DNA of 9,798 nucleotides from Bacteroidales bacterium (lineage in GTDB: Bacteria; Bacteroidota; Bacteroidia; Bacteroidales; JAOZVK01): contig JAOZVK010000190.1 in the NCBI GenBank assembly GCA_029938185.1, positions 1-9,798 of the forward strand, given 5' to 3'. How positions within the stretch are numbered: the stretch's first letter is position 1; each line of letters begins with the position of its first letter. The translations under genes and the position numbers were made by a program. The notes under the pieces were generated by a model. That model was not told the origin of the DNA, did not search any database, and worked only from the letters and a program-made list of their open reading frames with translations. This document shows positions 6,782 through 9,798 of this stretch, piece after piece.

Positions 6782-6916
6782 GGCTACCACGTATGGTTGG
6801 ACTCTCTTGTTTTTCAAGTAGTTTTAATCATAAATAAAAGTGAGCTTTTGCAAAACTTTGCGTAAAATTTTGTGCAACTTTGCAGTAAAGAAGCGTCTAA
6901 CTTAAAACTGGTAGCC
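6782..6916 (+). repeat. R2 repeat, copy of about 135 bp with 8-bp inverted ends
   Basis: GGCTACCA at 6782-6789 is the exact inverse of TGGTAGCC at 6909-6916. Inside are TTGTTTTTCAAG, AGTTTTAATCATAAA and several TTTGC-type units (ACTTTGCG, ACTTTGCAG). It is somewhat longer than the copy at 4991-5112. With R1 copies g and i it fills the spacer between the NfeD-like gene and the flotillin gene. Confidence 0.6.
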
Positions 6917-6982
6917 TATATGTGTATGAATTTTTAATAATCATTTTTTTTTAATAATTAATTTAAAATAGGAGATAAAATT

Positions 6983-8446
6983 ATGAGTCCAATGGTAGTA
7001 GTGGGTGTTGGTTTAGCAATACTCTTTATATTTATACTTTTAGTATCTTTATTTAAAAGATACAAACGTTGTCCTTCCGACCATATTCTTGTAATATATG
7101 GTAAAGTTGGAGGTGAAGGCAAATCATCGAAATGTATACATGGTGGTGCTGCATTTATATGGCCAATTATTCAAGATTATGAATTTCTTGATTTAACACC
7201 AATACCAATTGAAGTTGATTTGAAAAATGCTCTTAGTAAACAAAATATTAGAGTTAATGTCCCCTCTCGTTTTATGGTTGGTATTTCTACTGAACCTGCT
7301 AATATGACAAATGCAGCAGAAAGATTGCTGGGACTAGGACAAGAAGAAGTTCAACACTTAGCTTCGGATATTATATTTGGACAGCTAAGAGTTGTAATAG
7401 CAACAATGGATATTGAGGAAATAAATAGTGATAGAGAAAAGTTTTTAACAAATGTTTCCGAAAGTGTAGAACATGAGCTTGTTAAAATAGGATTAAAACT
7501 TATAAATGTAAATGTAACCGATATAACAGACGAAGCTGGATATATTGATGCTCTTGGTAAAGAAGCAACTGCACAGGCAGTTAATGAAGCCAAAAAAGCT
7601 GTTGCAGAACGTAATAGATATGGTGCTATTGGCGAAGCTATGGCTACAAAAGAACAAAGAATACAGGTTTCTGATGCTGTTGCAGATGCTAAAGTTGGAG
7701 AAGCCAATGCAAGACAAAAAGAAAGAATATCGGTATCTGCAGCAAATGCTGCAGCAGTTGAGGGCGAAAATAATGCAAAAGTTACAATTGCAAACTCAGA
7801 TGCAGAAAAACGAAAAAAAGAAGCTGAAGCCGAAAAAATTGCTGTTTCAGCCGAAAAAATAAATAAAGCTAAAGCTCTTGAAGAATCGTATGTTGCCGAA
7901 AAAGAAGCAGAACTTAGTCGTGCAGAAAGAGATAAAGCTACACAAAAAGCTAATATCGTGATACCTGCTGAAATTGAAAAAGAAAAAATAGAAATCGAAG
8001 CCGAAGCCGATGCAGAAAGAATCAGAAGAATTGCAAAAGGTGATGCCGATGCTGTTTATATGAAAATGGAAGCCGAAGCAAAAGGTACTTTTGAAGTATT
8101 AACAAAACAAGCTGAAGGTTTCAAACAACTGATTGAAGCTGCTGGAGACGATTCAAAAGATGCTGTTATGATTATGATTGCTGATAAATTACCTGAATTA
8201 ATTAAAACACAAGTAGAAGCTATCAAAAATATCAAAATAGATAAAGTTACTGTTTGGGATAGTGCCAATGGTGAGGGTTCCTCAACAGCCAATTTTATGA
8301 AAGGAATGGCTGGTTCTATACCTCCATTACAAGATTTATTTAAAATGGCAGGCTTGGATTTACCAAATTATTTAGCTTCACAATCAAAAGAAAAAGATTT
8401 TGAAACTGCAAAGGTTGTTGAAAATTCTAAAGATGTTAAAGGATAA
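6983..8446 (+). CDS. Flotillin family protein (SPFH/band 7 domain)
   Basis: Flotillins are membrane-anchored scaffold proteins that oligomerise and organise membrane microdomains. This 487-residue protein has the full family layout: an N-terminal membrane anchor (about 4-24) followed by basic KRYKR, an SPFH/band 7 domain (about 30-200), a long Ala/Glu/Lys-rich coiled coil (about 195-370) with many EAE and AEK units, and a C-terminal conserved region with IKNIKIDKVTVWD (about 413-425) and PPLQDLFKMAGLDLPNYL (447-464). This is the YqiK/FloT-type arrangement. The start is supported by AGGAG at 6970-6974, 8 nt before the ATG, the clearest Shine-Dalgarno sequence in the window. The upstream neighbour encodes its expected NfeD-like partner. 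The spacer holds repeats and no strong terminator, so co-transcription is possible but unproven. No hairpin terminator is seen downstream. Confidence 0.93.
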   Translation: MSPMVVVGVGLAILFIFILLVSLFKRYKRCPSDHILVIYGKVGGEGKSSKCIHGGAAFIWPIIQDYEFLDLTPIPIEVDLKNALSKQNIRVNVPSRFMVGISTEPANMTNAAERLLGLGQEEVQHLASDIIFGQLRVVIATMDIEEINSDREKFLTNVSESVEHELVKIGLKLINVNVTDITDEAGYIDALGKEATAQAVNEAKKAVAERNRYGAIGEAMATKEQRIQVSDAVADAKVGEANARQKERISVSAANAAAVEGENNAKVTIANSDAEKRKKEAEAEKIAVSAEKINKAKALEESYVAEKEAELSRAERDKATQKANIVIPAEIEKEKIEIEAEADAERIRRIAKGDADAVYMKMEAEAKGTFEVLTKQAEGFKQLIEAAGDDSKDAVMIMIADKLPELIKTQVEAIKNIKIDKVTVWDSANGEGSSTANFMKGMAGSIPPLQDLFKMAGLDLPNYLASQSKEKDFETAKVVENSKDVKG

Positions 8447-8476
8447 TAAGATACAAAATTTTAATAACTATACTTT

Positions 8477-8580
8477 AAATGGTACAATTATTCAATTATT
8501 CAATTATTCAATTATTCAATGGTACAATTATTCAATGGTACAATGGTACAATTATTCAATGGTACAATGGTACAATACTT
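8477..8580 (+). repeat. 8-bp tandem array of two unit variants
   Basis: Thirteen consecutive 8-base units start 31 bp after the flotillin stop codon. Writing A for CAATTATT and B for CAATGGTA, the order is B' A A A A B A B B A B B C, where B' is AAATGGTA and C is CAATACTT. Every unit boundary holds without gaps. It lies outside any credible gene; the reading frame across it gives only low-complexity Asn/Tyr/Ile peptide. Confidence 0.85.
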
Positions 8581-8728
8581 TGATTAATAATTGATAACAG
8601 TTTGTTAATGTAAAACTATAAACATTCAATAAGCACATATTCAGGATAATAAAAAAAATAATTAACTTATAATTGTTTGTAAAAATTCAAAAATGTGTTA
8701 TGGCTTAATAGTATTTGCATAAAACATG

Positions 8729-8780
8729 GTATGTTTTATATTTCAAATATATTTTACTTTTTTTTCAGCCACAGTGTGGC
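8729..8780 (+). repeat. R4 unit: shared 14-nt leader plus GCCAC/GTGGC hairpin
   Basis: GTATGTTTTATATT at 8729-8742 is identical to 1889-1902. The hairpin that follows has GCCAC (8768-8772), loop AGT and GTGGC (8776-8780). It is the first of six small hairpins in the 8447-9263 gene-free stretch. Confidence 0.45.
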
Positions 8781-8820
8781 AAAAGTATGGTAGTAAACAT
8801 GCTAAACACATATGTTTAAA

Positions 8821-8833
8821 GTTCCATAGGAAC
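8821..8833 (+). repeat. Triloop hairpin GTTCC/GGAAC
   Basis: GTTCC, loop ATA, GGAAC form a perfect 5-bp stem, followed by GATATTATGC. I recall similar hairpin-plus-GATAT units from spacers of other Bacteroidetes, but cannot confirm this here. Confidence 0.4.
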
Positions 8834-8982
8834 GATATTATGCAATATGTCTAAAATATTAATTTTGTATAAATACTATCACAAGCCACAACAAAAAATT
8901 CCAAAATGTTATTATTTGTGAGTTCTGAAAATGTTTTTTTATTTCAGTAGTAAGTTTTTTTGCTGAAAGGGCATAAGCATTA

Positions 8983-9003
8983 ACATGGGGCAACGCCCTA
9001 TGT
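8983..9003 (+). repeat. Hairpin ACATGGGGC/GCCCTATGT
   Basis: A 9-bp stem with one G-T wobble and loop AAC. It stands out as GC-rich in an AT-rich spacer. The T-run needed for an intrinsic terminator is absent on both sides. Confidence 0.5.
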
Positions 9004-9008
9004 CTAAA

Positions 9009-9046
9009 TGTGTTCGTAAGCAAAAACGCCCTGAGGGCAAAAGCAA
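9009..9046 (+). repeat. Hairpin GCCC/GGGC inside a longer inverted pair
   Basis: GCCC (9028-9031), loop TGA, GGGC (9035-9038). Outside it, TGTGTT at 9009-9014 pairs with AACACA near 9044, giving a possible two-tier stem of about 40 nt. No T-run follows. Confidence 0.4.
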
Positions 9047-9153
9047 CACAATAAAAAAAAGAATAAAATTAGAACTAATAATATTGTTGTAAATTATTAA
9101 TTTTGATAAGCCCAGGTCATGCCTAAAGTCATTTTTGTAATTGGCTTGTTATC

Positions 9154-9181
9154 AGTCCACGATTACTATCGTGGACTACCA
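9154..9181 (-). repeat. REP-like palindrome with GGTAG at its 5' side
   Basis: AGTCCACGAT (9154-9163) and ATCGTGGACT (9168-9177) form a perfect 10-bp stem with a 4-nt loop, the strongest palindrome in the window. On the minus strand it is preceded by and overlaps GGTAG, resembling the GTAG-plus-palindrome layout of classical REP sequences recognised by RAYT transposases. Family membership is an inference. Confidence 0.5.
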
Positions 9182-9188
9182 ATAGGTC

Positions 9189-9201
9189 ATCGCTTTGCGA
9201 T
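9189..9201 (+). repeat. Triloop hairpin ATCGC/GCGAT
   Basis: ATCGC, loop TTT, GCGAT: a perfect 5-bp stem 11 nt after the REP-like palindrome. It completes the hairpin series. From here to 9263 I see only AT-rich sequence with no clear terminator for either converging gene. Confidence 0.4.
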
Positions 9202-9263
9202 TTTATTGACTTTATGGAGGGACACTAATTAGCAAGTTTTCTTAAATTTGATTTTAATATTTT

Positions 9264-9581
9264 TTAGGTTACAAATTCATAGTCATTCTCTACTTTTGCT
9301 ATTCTGACCTTAAAAGACTTATACCACAAACTACGTCCATTTTCTCTTGCAATTGTATGTTCTGAATTGTGTTTCCATTTTCTTATTGCTTCTAAATTAT
9401 TCCAATATGAAATTGTAATTCCTAATTCATTTTTTGCACTTTCGGCACCAAGAAATCCTGTTTGTAGTTTTGCTAATTCAATCATTTTATTAGCCGTTTC
9501 TGAATATCCATTATCGCCCTCTGTTCTGATTGAACTAAAAATTACAGCGTAATATGGTGGTTTTGGTGTTTTGCTTATCAT
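9264..9581 (-). CDS. ABM-domain (antibiotic biosynthesis monooxygenase-like) protein
   Basis: This 105-residue protein matches the ABM dimeric alpha-beta-barrel pattern: a first strand YYAVIFSS (10-17), a helix with MIELAKLQTGFLGAES (33-48), a strand GITISYW (54-60), then the helix EAIRKWKHNSEHTIAREN and the terminal strand KSFKVRIAKVE (88-98). The Trp69 and His75 region, with WK and EH spaced as in ABM helices, resembles the area used by heme-degrading relatives such as IsdG, but the substrate here is unknown. Many small ABM proteins of this kind have no tested function. It is probably cytoplasmic. It converges with the flotillin gene across the repeat-filled spacer. Upstream it is separated by R1 copy h from the phosphatase gene on the same strand. 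No Shine-Dalgarno sequence is seen. Confidence 0.8.
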   Translation of the reverse strand: MISKTPKPPYYAVIFSSIRTEGDNGYSETANKMIELAKLQTGFLGAESAKNELGITISYWNNLEAIRKWKHNSEHTIARENGRSLWYKSFKVRIAKVENDYEFVT

Positions 9582-9607
9582 TTTTATTAGTATTTCAAAT
9601 ATTTAAT

Positions 9608-9711
9608 AAGGTCTTCGACCTATTTAATGTGGCTTACGCATTTTTATAAATAACTATTATGCAGCTAATTGTACAAAAATATATGCAAAAAAACTTTTGT
9701 AAAACTACTTA
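9608..9711 (+). repeat. R1 repeat, full 104-bp copy h
   Basis: It begins AAGGTCTTCGACCTATTTAA and ends CTTTTGTAAAACTACTTA. It is gapless against copy b. Its left end lies 27 nt from the start of the ABM gene, and its right end overlaps the last codons and stop of the phosphatase gene, both on the minus strand. Confidence 0.8.
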
Positions 9712-9798
9712 AATAAACTGTAATTTAGTTTTACTCCAATTATAGTAATATCATCACGTTGTTCTTCACCAGCTTGCCAGTTATCAAGTTCACTTTCA
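9705..9798 (-). CDS. PP2C/SpoIIE-family protein phosphatase, C-terminal fragment
   Basis: Only the last 30 codons and the stop are inside the window; the rest lies beyond the right edge. The peptide reads ESELDNWQAGEEQRDDITII then GVKLNYSLFK. The Q-x-DD-I-T-I-I-G-V-K-L pattern is the typical C-terminal end of SpoIIE/RsbU-type PP2C serine phosphatases, in which an Asp of the DD pair helps bind the catalytic metal. Such proteins usually carry N-terminal sensor or tetratricopeptide regions in Bacteroidetes, but none can be seen here. The final Phe-Lys-stop is formed by sequence belonging to R1 repeat copy h, so the original C-terminus may have been slightly different. The family call rests on a short segment. 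Confidence 0.7.
   Translation of the reverse strand, partial: ESELDNWQAGEEQRDDITIIGVKLNYSLFK

Noticed and set aside
7545..7862. Open frame of about 105 codons inside the flotillin gene
   Set aside because: It is a Lys/Gln/Leu-rich shadow of the repetitive coiled-coil coding sequence in another frame.
8477..8580. CRISPR array
   Set aside because: The units are 8 bp, directly adjacent and without spacers; R1 copies elsewhere are too scattered and in both orientations, and no cas gene is present.
8400..8594. Open frame crossing the 8-bp tandem array
   Set aside because: It overlaps the flotillin end out of frame and its peptide is simply the array read in a frame (Tyr-Asn-Tyr-Ser-type repeats).
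2140..9715. Target-site duplications flanking R1 copies
   Set aside because: Flanks of copies d and h both show AAT-like bases on each side, but copies b, f and g do not, and AT-rich flanks make short matches likely by chance.

Overview
This is a strongly AT-rich chromosomal window, most likely from a member of the Bacteroidota. The evidence is a clear Bacteroidetes-type promoter (TTG, 19 nt, TAAATTTG) upstream of rpsO, mostly absent Shine-Dalgarno sequences, an S15 with the KDYSTQR-type variant I associate with Bacteroidetes, and long gene-poor spacers packed with small hairpin repeats. The assignment is inferred from these features only.

Layout. Positions 1-381 are repeat-rich spacer. 382-1374 (+) is D-alanine--D-alanine ligase (ddl). 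1475-1744 (+) is ribosomal protein S15 (rpsO) with its own promoter and a textbook terminator. After a 680-bp spacer comes pnp (2434-4539, +), polynucleotide phosphorylase, also followed by a perfect intrinsic terminator. 4659-5234 is a stack of interspersed repeats. 5235-5735 (+) is an unrecognised protein with a cysteine pair and a C-terminal membrane hairpin. 6026-6616 (+) is an NfeD-like (YqiJ/YuaF-type) membrane protein and 6983-8446 (+) a flotillin, a well-known functional pair. 8447-9263 has no gene but holds an 8-bp two-variant tandem array and a run of small hairpins. 9264-9581 (-) is an ABM-fold monooxygenase-like protein. The right edge (9705-9798, -) is the C-terminus of a PP2C/SpoIIE-type phosphatase.

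How the genes work together. ddl makes the D-Ala-D-Ala dipeptide of peptidoglycan. rpsO and pnp are a classic neighbouring pair (translation and RNA decay), here separated by a terminator and spacer. The NfeD-like protein and flotillin probably form a membrane-microdomain module. The remaining genes have no evident link to these.

The most notable content is not protein-coding. A 104-bp interspersed repeat (called R1 here) occurs in five full copies of exactly the same length in both orientations, plus five shortened, altered or decayed copies. Its left end carries a 5-bp stem with a 3-nt loop. Copies abut the stop codons of pnp and the NfeD-like gene, and one copy supplies the last two codons and stop of the phosphatase gene. 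A second repeat (R2, with CTTTGCG motifs) follows R1 in the same orientation three times. A third (R3) is built on the ACAGGAT motif. No transposase is present, so any mobilising machinery would have to be elsewhere in the genome.
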